DNA of 17,982 nt. Origin: Clostridia bacterium. Its GTDB lineage: Bacteria > Bacillota > Clostridia > Oscillospirales > Acutalibacteraceae. The notes under the pieces were generated by a model. That model did no database searches. It was not told the DNA's origin and was given only the letters and a program-made list of their open reading frames with translations. This document shows, one piece after another, positions 1 to 5,536 of this stretch. The DNA lies in contig JAGAZW010000042.1 of NCBI GenBank assembly GCA_017939855.1, positions 1-17,982 of the forward strand, written 5' to 3'. The translations under genes were made by a program, and so were the position numbers. The number at the start of each line of letters is the position of its first letter. The stretch's first letter is position 1.

Positions 1-126
1 ACCAATGTATTTGGCACGTTGTTCGGCATTCAACTCGGGAGATTCCTCCAACAAACTCAAATAACCGATAACTGAGGTCAACGGGGTCTTGAGATCGTGT
101 GCCAGATATACGATCAGGTCGTTTTT
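1..126 (-). pseudogene. 5'-truncated VanS-like sensor histidine kinase fragment (runs off left edge)
   Basis: Read on the minus strand, the 42 codons from 126 down to 1 are open and give a histidine kinase H-box: LAHDLKTPLTSVIGYL, preceded by KNDLIVY and followed by LLEESPELNAEQRAKYIG. This is the dimerisation and phospho-acceptor (HisKA) segment typical of VanS-type kinases; the H of AHDLKTP would be autophosphorylated. The sensor and membrane part that should come before it is missing: upstream the frame runs into the 3' end of rex (13 nt overlap), contains no ATG, GTG or TTG, and reaches a stop about 60 nt further up. The rest of the kinase lies outside the window. It is either a truncated gene or one side of a chimeric join. 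The H-box identity is secure; its status as a gene is not. Confidence 0.8.
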
Positions 127-752
127 TTGCTGTTTAGTCGGTAAGAAAGCGTCATAAGACTGTCGCCAAAGTGCACATTTTCAACCGAGATGTCGGGATT
201 ATCGTGGGCCAAATCAAAATGACTGAAATTCCAAAAGCCTTTAACACCAAGCCCTATAAGTTGGTCGGCAATTTCCCTTGTGCTCTCTTTCGGAATACAA
301 AGAATAGCTACTTGCGGTCGGTTTTCTTTGCAAAACTCATCTAAAGTTGAGGTACTTCTTATAGGCATATTTCGCACTATTTGTCCCACAAGGGACTCTT
401 TGCGATCAAAAATGCCTATAAGCTGGAATCCTTTTGTTTCAAAATTTATATGCTGAGCTACAGCTCTTCCTAAATTGCCGACACCGATAAGTATAGCGGT
501 ATTCGGACTGTCAAGACCAAGAATCCTGCCTATCTCCATACGTAACAGCTCAACATTATATCCGTACCCTTGCTGACCGAAGCCTCCGAAACAGTTAAAG
601 TCCTGACGAATCTGACTGGCTGTCAGTCCCATTGTTTCGGCTAATTCCCTCGACGATATACGTGAAACACCGGAATTTTTCAGGTCCTCTAAAAATCGGT
701 AGTATCGTGGTAAACGCCTGATAACCGAATTTGAAATACCATTGGTATTCAT
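114..752 (-). CDS. rex: Redox-sensing transcriptional repressor Rex
   Basis: This 212-residue protein matches the usual Rex length. Residues 1-80 form the winged helix-turn-helix DNA-binding domain (RLPRYYRFLEDL, then SRELAETMGLTASQIRQDF). Residues 85-205 form a Rossmann NAD(H)-binding domain with the glycine motif GVGNLGRA (90-97) and the acidic residue after the second strand (FD, 115-116) that selects NADH over NADPH. The C terminus ends in the family motif DSLMTLSYRLN. Rex proteins sense the NADH/NAD+ ratio and repress fermentation and hydrogen genes when NADH is low. The start is supported by TAGGAGT about 7 nt upstream and a promoter at 795-823. It is divergent from the perR-like gene. 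The tail after LSYRLN (SKKTT) lies at an abrupt join with a kinase fragment and may not be native. Confidence 0.95.
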   Translation of the reverse strand: MNTNGISNSVIRRLPRYYRFLEDLKNSGVSRISSRELAETMGLTASQIRQDFNCFGGFGQQGYGYNVELLRMEIGRILGLDSPNTAILIGVGNLGRAVAQHINFETKGFQLIGIFDRKESLVGQIVRNMPIRSTSTLDEFCKENRPQVAILCIPKESTREIADQLIGLGVKGFWNFSHFDLAHDNPDISVENVHFGDSLMTLSYRLNSKKTT

Positions 753-782
753 TAATATACTCCTAACTCTATCATATTTACA

Positions 783-802
783 ATTACATATAATATAGTA
801 AT
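783..802. promoter_or_regulatory. Interrupted palindrome ATTAC-N10-GTAAT over the rex -10 region
   Basis: ATTAC (783-787) and GTAAT (798-802) are exact inverted arms around an AT-only centre, and they cover the rex -10 element and predicted start point. The location suits a repressor site. It does not match the Rex consensus (TTGTTAA-N4-TTAACAA) and only loosely resembles an AT-rich Fur/PerR box, so the binding factor is unknown. Chance is possible in such AT-rich DNA. Confidence 0.35.
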
Positions 803-823
803 GTTTAGGGTAAAAAAAGTCAA
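795..823 (-). promoter_or_regulatory. Sigma-A type promoter for rex
   Basis: On the minus strand TTGACT (818-823) is followed after exactly 17 nt by TACTAT (795-800), with an overlapping TATATT as an alternative -10. Transcription would start about 36 nt before the rex ATG. The -35 matches 5 of 6 consensus bases and the -10 matches 4 of 6. Confidence 0.6.
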
Positions 824-838
824 GGCAAATTTATTGCC
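824..838. promoter_or_regulatory. Inverted repeat GGCAA-N5-TTGCC between the divergent promoters
   Basis: GGCAA (824-828) and TTGCC (834-838) are exact inverted arms with five AT bases between them. The repeat sits directly beside the rex -35 box and 20 nt upstream of the perR -35 box, where one bound regulator could act on both promoters. It is not a known Rex or PerR consensus, so the factor is unassigned. Confidence 0.35.
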
Positions 839-858
839 AAAAAAATTCAAAAAATGTC

Positions 859-887
859 TTGACAAAATCAAAATGAGAGGTTATAAT
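859..887 (+). promoter_or_regulatory. Consensus sigma-A promoter for perR-rubrerythrin
   Basis: TTGACA (859-864), a 17-nt spacer and TATAAT (882-887) give a perfect consensus promoter, placing the start near 894 and leaving a leader of about 36 nt before the perR ATG. The -10 lies inside TTATAATAA, which resembles the left half of a PerR box (TTATAATNATTATAA); the right half is not conserved. Autoregulation by PerR would be usual, but the sequence supports it only weakly. Confidence 0.82.
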
Positions 888-929
888 AAAAACAGTAAAA
901 ATTACTAGTTTCTTCGAAGAGGTGCTATA

Positions 930-1304
930 ATGGCTAACTATTCTCGGCAACGAGAGGCGATAATGCAGGTTCTCAGAAGCTCTAAAGCTCATCCGAATGC
1001 CAATCAGGTTTATGAAGAAGTCAGAAAGATAATACCTAATATAAGTTTGGGCACGGTTTATCGAAATCTTTCTTCGCTTGGGGACACGGGAGAAATACTT
1101 TGTCTGCATGTGGCGAATGGTCCTGAAAGGTATGACGGCGAAATAAGTCCCCATATTCATCTGCATTGTTGAGAATGCGGAACGGTTTACGATGTGCCAC
1201 TGGAAAGGGACTCAATTTCTGATATAGCATCGAATCAAGGCTTTGCTGCAGATAAATCAATTTATCTGGCTTACGGAATATGTAAAAACTGCAATCGAAA
1301 ATGA
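930..1304 (+). pseudogene. perR: PerR-type Fur-family peroxide regulator interrupted by one in-frame TGA
   Basis: The frame begins at ATG 930 (GAGGTG at 919-924) and codes for 80 residues to a TGA at 1170-1172. The same frame continues for 43 more codons (ECGTVYDV ... GICKNCNRK) to a TGA at 1302-1304, giving a normal Fur-family length of 124 positions. The winged helix is at about 20-55. The five PerR Fe/Mn ligands are present with the spacing of Bacillus PerR: H21, D69, H75, H77 and D88 (Bacillus H37, D85, H91, H93, D104). D88 rather than Glu favours PerR over Fur. The structural zinc cysteines are C80, C83, C118 and C121. The TGA falls at position 81, inside the first CxxC (C-stop-E-C-G), so the predicted product lacks both the zinc site and the dimerisation domain. 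A CGA (Arg) to TGA transition is the simplest origin. No other damage is visible, which suggests a recent mutation, a base-call error or recoding. Confidence 0.88.
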
Positions 1305-1355
1305 TTGTTGTTGAATAAATAAAAAATTGATAGGTATTTTTAGGAGGAAAAAACA

Positions 1356-1898
1356 ATGAAAAAGTATGTATGTCTAATTTGCGGTTATGTTCACGAAGGA
1401 GATTCTGCGCCCGCAGAATGCCCTATTTGTCATGCTCCTGCGTCTAAGTTTGCAGAGCAGTCCGAGGAGAAGTCCTGGGCAGCTGAGCATACTGTAGGAA
1501 TCGCTCAGGGAGTTGATGAACGCATCATCGAAGGACTTAGAGAAAACTTCAACGGCGAATGCTGTGAAGTAGGTATGTATCTTGCAATGGCTCGTGTAGC
1601 ACATCGAGAAGGTTATCCCGAAATTGGACTTTATTGGGAAAAGGCTGCCTTAGAAGAGGCTGAACACGCTTCAAAGTTTGCGGAACTCTTGGGGGAAGTA
1701 GTAACCGATTCTACTAAGAAAAATTTACAGATGCGTGTAGACGCTGAAAACGGCGCTACCCTTGGCAAGACCGAACTTGCAAAACTTGCAAAGGAATTAG
1801 GCCTTGATGCGATCCATGATACCGTTCACGAAATGGCACGAGATGAGGCCCGCCACGGCAAAGCATTTGAGGGTTTACTCAATAGATATTTTAAATAA
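1356..1898 (+). CDS. Reverse rubrerythrin (N-terminal rubredoxin, C-terminal diiron domain)
   Basis: This 180-residue cytosolic peroxidase would reduce hydrogen peroxide, and possibly oxygen, to water with electrons from NADH via rubredoxin-type carriers. Residues 1-35 form a rubredoxin domain with iron cysteines C6, C9, C22 and C25. Residues 50-180 form the four-helix diiron domain, with E68, the ExxH motif E101-H104 and the ExxH motif E164-H167 as likely iron ligands. The rubredoxin domain comes first, which is the reversed order of classical rubrerythrin and is typical of clostridial peroxide and oxygen-stress proteins. The ribosome binding site is AGGAGG, 7-8 nt before the ATG. It follows perR by 51 nt with no terminator between, so the two are probably co-transcribed. 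In clostridia PerR commonly represses this gene. A strong terminator follows. Confidence 0.95.
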   Translation: MKKYVCLICGYVHEGDSAPAECPICHAPASKFAEQSEEKSWAAEHTVGIAQGVDERIIEGLRENFNGECCEVGMYLAMARVAHREGYPEIGLYWEKAALEEAEHASKFAELLGEVVTDSTKKNLQMRVDAENGATLGKTELAKLAKELGLDAIHDTVHEMARDEARHGKAFEGLLNRYFK

Positions 1899-1911
1899 TC
1901 TCAAAATTTTT

Positions 1912-1938
1912 AAAAACCGCCTGAAAAGGCGGTTTTTT
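1912..1938 (+). terminator. Rho-independent terminator after rubrerythrin
   Basis: CCGCCT and AGGCGG (1917-1922 and 1927-1932) form a perfect stem capped by a GAAA tetraloop. It is extended by an A-run pairing with the six-T tail (1933-1938). It closes the perR-rubrerythrin unit. Confidence 0.93.
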
Positions 1939-1939
1939 G

Positions 1940-1968
1940 TTGCAGTTTTCTTTGATTTGTGTTATTAT
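1940..1968 (+). promoter_or_regulatory. Extended -10 promoter for the orphan membrane gene
   Basis: TTGCAG (1940-1945), a 17-nt spacer and TATTAT (1963-1968) with an upstream TGT form an extended -10 promoter starting right after the preceding terminator. The stretch TTTGATTTGTGTTATTATA is nearly identical (18 of 19 bases) to the core of the rpsJ promoter at about 3564-3582. Confidence 0.65.
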
Positions 1969-1990
1969 AAAGTAAGAGGGGGAATGAGTA

Positions 1991-2404
1991 ATGGCTCTTC
2001 TATTGTTTGATTTGGTTGGTTATTTTACATATTTTTTAATAATGATACTATGCTTAACAATTGCGATAATTATTGCAAAAAAACATAATCCATGGTTATT
2101 GTTCTTAGCTGGAGCTATTTTACAATTATTTGCACTAATAGGGCAAGAGAAAACTAATGATATGAGAGTAAATTCCATCTCTACAACTTCATATTGGATA
2201 ATTTATTTTGTTCTTTTGTTTGTTTCATTAGTCATTATTAATATTCGTAGAGCAAATAGGAGTTCAAACATAATTGATATTTCAAAATTCGAATTTGAAA
2301 CATATATTAAATCGTTAGATGAAGTTGTTTTTTGCCCCAAATGCGGGGCAAACATAAAGGATGATGCAGATGTTTGCCATGTTTGCAAAGAAAAAATAAA
2401 ATGA
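1991..2404 (+). CDS. Uncharacterised small membrane protein with C-terminal zinc ribbon
   Basis: I do not recognise a named family for this 137-residue protein. Three hydrophobic segments (about residues 9-29, 33-50 and 68-86) predict a membrane anchor, with IRRANR after the third as a positive inside signal. A cytosolic tail of about 45 residues ends in a double CxxC zinc ribbon (C115, C118, C129, C132; FCPKCGANI ... CHVCKEKI), like the zinc-ribbon ends of many orphan Firmicutes membrane proteins. It has its own promoter and a GAGGGGGA ribosome binding site. It is much richer in AT than its neighbours and sits between a full rubrerythrin gene and the remnant of another, so it may have arrived by insertion or rearrangement. 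Reality as a gene is likely; function is unknown. Confidence 0.75.
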   Translation: MALLLFDLVGYFTYFLIMILCLTIAIIIAKKHNPWLLFLAGAILQLFALIGQEKTNDMRVNSISTTSYWIIYFVLLFVSLVIINIRRANRSSNIIDISKFEFETYIKSLDEVVFCPKCGANIKDDADVCHVCKEKIK

Positions 2405-2464
2405 AATTTTGATGCGATAAAAGTTCGCTATTATAATTATACAATTTAGAGCCTTGATTTTTGA

Positions 2465-2542
2465 GCAGTTGTAAGCACGGCTAAAGTTGAAGCTCGTCAC
2501 GGCAAGGCTTTTGAGGGACTTCTTAATAGATACTTCAAATAA
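2465..2542 (+). pseudogene. 3' remnant of a second rubrerythrin gene
   Basis: The codons from 2480 to the TAA at 2540-2542 read AKVEARHGKAFEGLLNRYFK, against ARDEARHGKAFEGLLNRYFK at the end of the intact rubrerythrin upstream (18 of 20 identical). Likeness fades just before this, and an in-frame TGA lies at 2462-2464, so only the last 20-26 codons survive, including one ExxH iron motif. Many matching codons differ synonymously (GCT/GCC, CGT/CGC, AAG/AAA, CTT/TTA, TAC/TAT), so this is an old paralogue rather than a fresh duplication. There is no start and no function can be expected. Apart from this remnant and the terminator, nothing else is seen in the gap 2405-2687. Confidence 0.9.
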
Positions 2543-2570
2543 GCGAAAAACCGCATAAAATAAGGATTTT

Positions 2571-2610
2571 AGGGACATTCACCGGCTTTGGTGGGTGTCC
2601 TTTCTTTTTG
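2571..2610 (+). terminator. Rho-independent terminator after the rubrerythrin remnant
   Basis: GGACATTCACC (2573-2583) pairs with GGTGGGTGTCC (2590-2600) through 11 pairs, two of them G-U, around the loop GGCTTT. The tail is TTTCTTTTT. It probably served the lost rubrerythrin gene and now ends the orphan membrane gene transcript. Confidence 0.85.
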
Positions 2611-2687
2611 TTACAAATTTATGATAGTGTGTAATTTACAGATTTTATGGAAATAATACCTATATATGTATATTTTAGGAGGATTTT

Positions 2688-3539
2688 ATGAAAAAGAAGA
2701 TAGGTACTTATATATATGATGTGTTTCTTTATATTATAGGTACGGCAATAAGTGCCGTTGCAATAAATTTCTTTTTGTCAGCAAATGAAATTTCTCCTGG
2801 AGGACTTGCAGGTATTTCCACTGCCCTTAATTTTATTTTTGGCATACCCTCCGGCTTTGTCCTTTTTATTTTAAATGTACCTGTTCTTATAATTGGTTAT
2901 AAAAAGCTGGGTGCCTTTTTTATTTTAAAAACGAGCTTTGCTGCAATATCTCTTTCAATAATGCTTGATATAACTGCAAAGCTCCTACCCGTTATTATAA
3001 TGGATAAGATTATAGCATCTGTATTCGGCGGAATAATTTTAGGCGTTGGTATGAGTCTGGTTATGCTGCGAGGCGCTACTACGGGAGGGGTCGATATAAT
3101 AGCAAAGCTAATAAACAAAAAATTTTCTCATTTAAGTATAGGTAAAATAATTCTGCTGTTTGATGGTATAGTTATAGTTTTTGCTTCCGTCGCCTACAAA
3201 AACATTGAAAGTGCGCTCTATTCTGTTATAGCTATGTATGCTTCAACTAAAATTATAGACATTATGATCTATGGCGGCGATATGGGTAAGATTGTATATG
3301 CGGTAACGAAAAAAGAAGATGACATAGCACTTCGGATAAATGAAAGATTGGAACGTGGTGTTACATTAATTCCTGCTTACGGCTCATATACCGGTGAAAG
3401 TAAAACTATGCTTATGTGTACGGTGCGACGCCATGAGGTAGCGGCGGTATGCTCTATCATAAGGGAAATCGATAGTAAAGCCTTCATTGTTATATGCGAA
3501 GCGGGTGAAATTATCGGTGAAGGATTTAAAATAAAATAA
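2688..3539 (+). CDS. YitT family membrane protein (DUF161/DUF2179)
   Basis: This 283-residue protein has five or six hydrophobic segments in residues 10-205, including the family signature ISPGGLAGI near residue 35 and the Gly/Thr-rich RGATTGGVDIIAKL near 130. A soluble C-terminal DUF2179 domain follows (about 215-280: ERGVTLIPAYGSYTGESKTMLMCTV ... in part, ending IIGEGFKIK). YitT-family proteins are integral membrane proteins of unknown function, common in Firmicutes and often in several copies. The start is supported by TTAGGAGGA directly upstream. No convincing promoter was found in the 77 nt between the previous terminator and the ATG, and no terminator separates it from the rpsJ promoter 13 nt downstream. 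Confidence 0.9.
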   Translation: MKKKIGTYIYDVFLYIIGTAISAVAINFFLSANEISPGGLAGISTALNFIFGIPSGFVLFILNVPVLIIGYKKLGAFFILKTSFAAISLSIMLDITAKLLPVIIMDKIIASVFGGIILGVGMSLVMLRGATTGGVDIIAKLINKKFSHLSIGKIILLFDGIVIVFASVAYKNIESALYSVIAMYASTKIIDIMIYGGDMGKIVYAVTKKEDDIALRINERLERGVTLIPAYGSYTGESKTMLMCTVRRHEVAAVCSIIREIDSKAFIVICEAGEIIGEGFKIK

Positions 3540-3552
3540 TTTTAAAAAACAC

Positions 3553-3581
3553 TTGATTTTTGTTTTGATATGTGTTATTAT
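3553..3581 (+). promoter_or_regulatory. Main promoter of the S10-spc-alpha cluster
   Basis: TTGATT (3553-3558), a 17-nt spacer and TATTAT (3576-3581) with the extended -10 TGT just before it. A/T tracts upstream (about 3530-3550) resemble an UP element. The predicted start is near 3588, giving a leader of about 277 nt before rpsJ. No other comparable promoter was seen in the cluster. Confidence 0.8.
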
Positions 3582-3587
3582 ACCTAG

Positions 3588-3864
3588 GTACGCTGTGAAA
3601 GTATGGCGTAAATACATGCGTTGATGCAGGAGGTGGCCCGTCGAGAACGGGGAAATTTCTGCGGAGTATGTCCGATTTTAAACCGGGCGAAAGAACTTGG
3701 AGACATTAGGGATACTTGCGAATCTCAAATGTCGCGGCGATGCGAGTCGCTGCTCCGGAATTGCATCTAACCCCAGCAATGCCGGTTTTATATTGTGTTG
3801 TGAAGAAATGCGCGGCACGGTGTAAGTTTTGCCCGCCAACTAATTCAAGGAGGCGAAAATTCAC
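3588..3864 (+). promoter_or_regulatory. Long structured 5' leader of the rpsJ operon
   Basis: The 277 nt before rpsJ hold no credible gene but many paired elements. TACGC/GCGTA lies at 3589-3593 and 3606-3610. CCCGT/ACGGG lies at 3637-3641 and 3647-3651. A 12-pair stem with one A-A mismatch and one G-U lies at 3702-3713 and 3722-3733. GCGGCGA/TCGCTGC lies at 3734-3740 and 3747-3753. CCGGAATTGC/GCAATGCCGG (one A-G mismatch) lies at 3755-3764 and 3776-3785, followed by TTTTATATT. The last three stand almost end to end. The final one resembles an attenuator, so ribosomal-protein control of the operon is plausible. E. coli uses an L4-binding S10 leader, but I see no specific match and cannot name the ligand. 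The rpsJ ribosome binding site AAGGAGG lies at 3848-3854. Confidence 0.65.
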
Positions 3865-4176
3865 ATGGCAGTGAAAGAAAAAATCCGAATTCGTATCAAA
3901 GGTTACGATCATGCACTTGTAGACCAGTCCGCTGAAAAAATAGTGGAAACCGCTAAACGTACAGGCGCTAGGGTATCAGGTCCCGTACCGCTACCTACTG
4001 AAAAGGAAATCGTAACAATTCTCCGTGCTGTTCATAAGTATAAGGACAGCCGTGAGCAGTTCGAAATGAGGACACACAAAAGGCTCATCGATGTTATCAG
4101 ACCTTCCAACAAAACTGTTGAGGCTTTAACGGGTCTTGAGCTTCCCGCCGGTGTAGAAATCGAGATTAAGCTTTAA
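3865..4176 (+). CDS. rpsJ: 30S ribosomal protein S10
   Basis: At 103 residues it has the standard length of S10, with the family blocks IRIRIKGYDHALVDQSA near the start and RLIDVIRPSNKTVEALTGLELPAGVEIEIKL (in part) at the end. S10 sits in the head of the small subunit and doubles as NusE, which links the ribosome or antitermination complexes to RNA polymerase through NusB and NusG. It is the first gene of the cluster, directly behind the long structured leader. ATG 3865 is fixed by AAGGAGG ten nt upstream. Confidence 0.98.
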   Translation: MAVKEKIRIRIKGYDHALVDQSAEKIVETAKRTGARVSGPVPLPTEKEIVTILRAVHKYKDSREQFEMRTHKRLIDVIRPSNKTVEALTGLELPAGVEIEIKL

Positions 4177-4215
4177 TTTATATACTTATATAAATGGCGC
4201 TCGTTTCGCACGACA

Positions 4216-4238
4216 GGTCATGTCAGCGAAAGCTGACC
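4216..4238 (+). promoter_or_regulatory. GAAA-capped hairpin between rpsJ and rplC
   Basis: GTCAGC (4222-4227) and GCTGAC (4232-4237) form a perfect six-pair stem with a GAAA tetraloop. GGTCA (4216-4220) could instead pair with TGACC (4234-4238), giving a second, exclusive fold. No U-tract follows, so it is not a terminator. It ends 10 nt before the rplC ribosome binding site and could serve processing or translational control. Confidence 0.55.
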
Positions 4239-4260
4239 AATAACCAAAGGAGGAAAAACA

Positions 4261-4893
4261 ATGAAAAAAGGAATCATTGGCAAAAAGCTCGGTATGACCC
4301 AGCTTTTTGATGCAAACGGCAATGTTGTTCCGGTAACTGTGATTGAAGCAGGTCCCTGCGTAATTGCACAGAAGAAAACTGCCGAGAACGACGGCTACGA
4401 AGCTGTTCAGGTTGGTTTTTCCGATCTCAAAGCTTCAAAGGTTACTAAGCCTATGAAGGGTCACTTCGCAAAAGGCGATGTTGCTCCCAAGAAGGTTCTC
4501 AGAGAGTTCCGTTTTGAAGACATCTCCGGGATGAACGTAGGCGACATTATCAAAGCAGACATCTTCGCTGAAGGTGACGCTATCGACGTAAGAGGCACCT
4601 CTAAGGGTAAGGGCTATGCCGGCACTATCAAGCGCTGGAATTTCGGTCGACTCAAAGAGACTCACGGTACAGGTCCTGTTCACCGTCACGGTGGTTCTCT
4701 GGGAGCTTGTTCAAGCCCCTCAAGAGTATTTAAGGGCAAGAAGATGGCAGGTCATTTAGGTCATGAGCGTGTAACAGTTCAGAACCTCAGCGTTGTAAAA
4801 GTTGACGCAGAAAAGAATATAATCGCTGTAAAAGGTGCCGTTCCCGGTCCTAAAGGCGGAATCGTAGTTCTTTTCGATAGCGTAAAGGCTTAA
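4261..4893 (+). CDS. rplC: 50S ribosomal protein L3
   Basis: This 210-residue protein begins MKKGIIGKKLGMTQLFD, the L3 signature. The long central loop that reaches towards the peptidyl transferase centre is at about residues 118-165 (TSKGKGYAGTIKRWNF, HRHGGSLGACSSPSRVF, KGKKMAGHLG). L3 nucleates assembly of the large subunit on 23S rRNA domain VI. The glutamine that E. coli methylates in this loop is not present here (GACSSPSRV). The start is set by AAAGGAGG nine nt upstream. It follows rpsJ by 84 nt containing a hairpin. Confidence 0.98.
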   Translation: MKKGIIGKKLGMTQLFDANGNVVPVTVIEAGPCVIAQKKTAENDGYEAVQVGFSDLKASKVTKPMKGHFAKGDVAPKKVLREFRFEDISGMNVGDIIKADIFAEGDAIDVRGTSKGKGYAGTIKRWNFGRLKETHGTGPVHRHGGSLGACSSPSRVFKGKKMAGHLGHERVTVQNLSVVKVDAEKNIIAVKGAVPGPKGGIVVLFDSVKA

Positions 4894-4912
4894 GGGAAGG
4901 AGTGTTTCGAAT

Positions 4913-5536
4913 ATGCCAAATATAGCAGTTGTTGATATGACAGGCAAAAGCGTTGGTACAATGGATTTAAGCGATGCAATATTCGGTATTGCTCCTAATG
5001 CAGTTGTAATGCATATGGCAGTTGTAAACTACCTTGCAAATCAGCGCCAGGGCACACAATCCACTTTAACCCGTACCGAAGTTTCCGGCGGTGGCAAAAA
5101 GCCTTGGAGACAAAAGGGTACAGGTCATGCTCGTCAGGGTTCTACCAGAGCTCCTCAATGGAGACATGGCGGTATTGTACATGCTCCCAAGCCCAGAGAT
5201 TATTCCTATTCTCTTAATAAGAAGGTTCGCCGTCTTGCACTCAAGTCTGCACTTTCCGATAAGGTTGCAACGGGTAATATGATAGTTCTTGACGAACTCA
5301 ATATGACCGAGTACAAGACCAAGACTATGGTTGAATGCCTAAAGGCAATAGGTGCCGGCAAAAAGACATTAGTCGTTCTTGCTGATAACAATGCATTTGC
5401 TGTTAAGAGCATTGCAAATATCGCCGGTGCTAAATCTGCTCAGGTAAATACCATTAACACCTACGACATCATTAACGCCGACACATTGGTTGTTGTTAAG
5501 GCTGCCGTAGAAAAAATTGAGGAGGTGTACGCATAA
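4913..5536 (+). CDS. rplD: 50S ribosomal protein L4
   Basis: At 207 residues it is a normal L4. The extended loop that lines the exit tunnel constriction is at about residues 42-85, with KPWRQKGTGHARQGSTRAP followed by QWRHGGIVHAP. In E. coli L4 also represses its own S10 operon by binding the leader RNA. Whether that happens with the leader here cannot be read from the sequence. GGAAGGAG precedes the ATG. Its stop TAA shares one base with the rplW start (TAATG), so the two are translationally coupled. Confidence 0.98.
   Translation: MPNIAVVDMTGKSVGTMDLSDAIFGIAPNAVVMHMAVVNYLANQRQGTQSTLTRTEVSGGGKKPWRQKGTGHARQGSTRAPQWRHGGIVHAPKPRDYSYSLNKKVRRLALKSALSDKVATGNMIVLDELNMTEYKTKTMVECLKAIGAGKKTLVVLADNNAFAVKSIANIAGAKSAQVNTINTYDIINADTLVVVKAAVEKIEEVYA

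Noticed and set aside
1170..1172. Selenocysteine or reassigned TGA in perR
   Set aside because: No SECIS-like hairpin lies just downstream, and TGA ends several intact genes here (rex, rpmC, rplO, map) while TGG codes for Trp. Kept only as a remote option.
2431..2445. PerR-box-like TTATAATTATACAAT upstream of the rubrerythrin remnant
   Set aside because: Only the left half matches the consensus, and such AT-rich strings are common by chance here. It might be a relic of the lost gene's promoter, but the evidence is too thin.
3624..3770. A 48-codon open frame in the rpsJ leader starting ATGCAGGAGGTG
   Set aside because: It has no ribosome binding site upstream, the protein looks random, and it overlaps the stems of the leader. 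It is best explained as a by-product of structured RNA.
4216..4238. The rpsJ-rplC hairpin as a terminator
   Set aside because: It has no U-tract and lies inside an essential operon with no new promoter after it.
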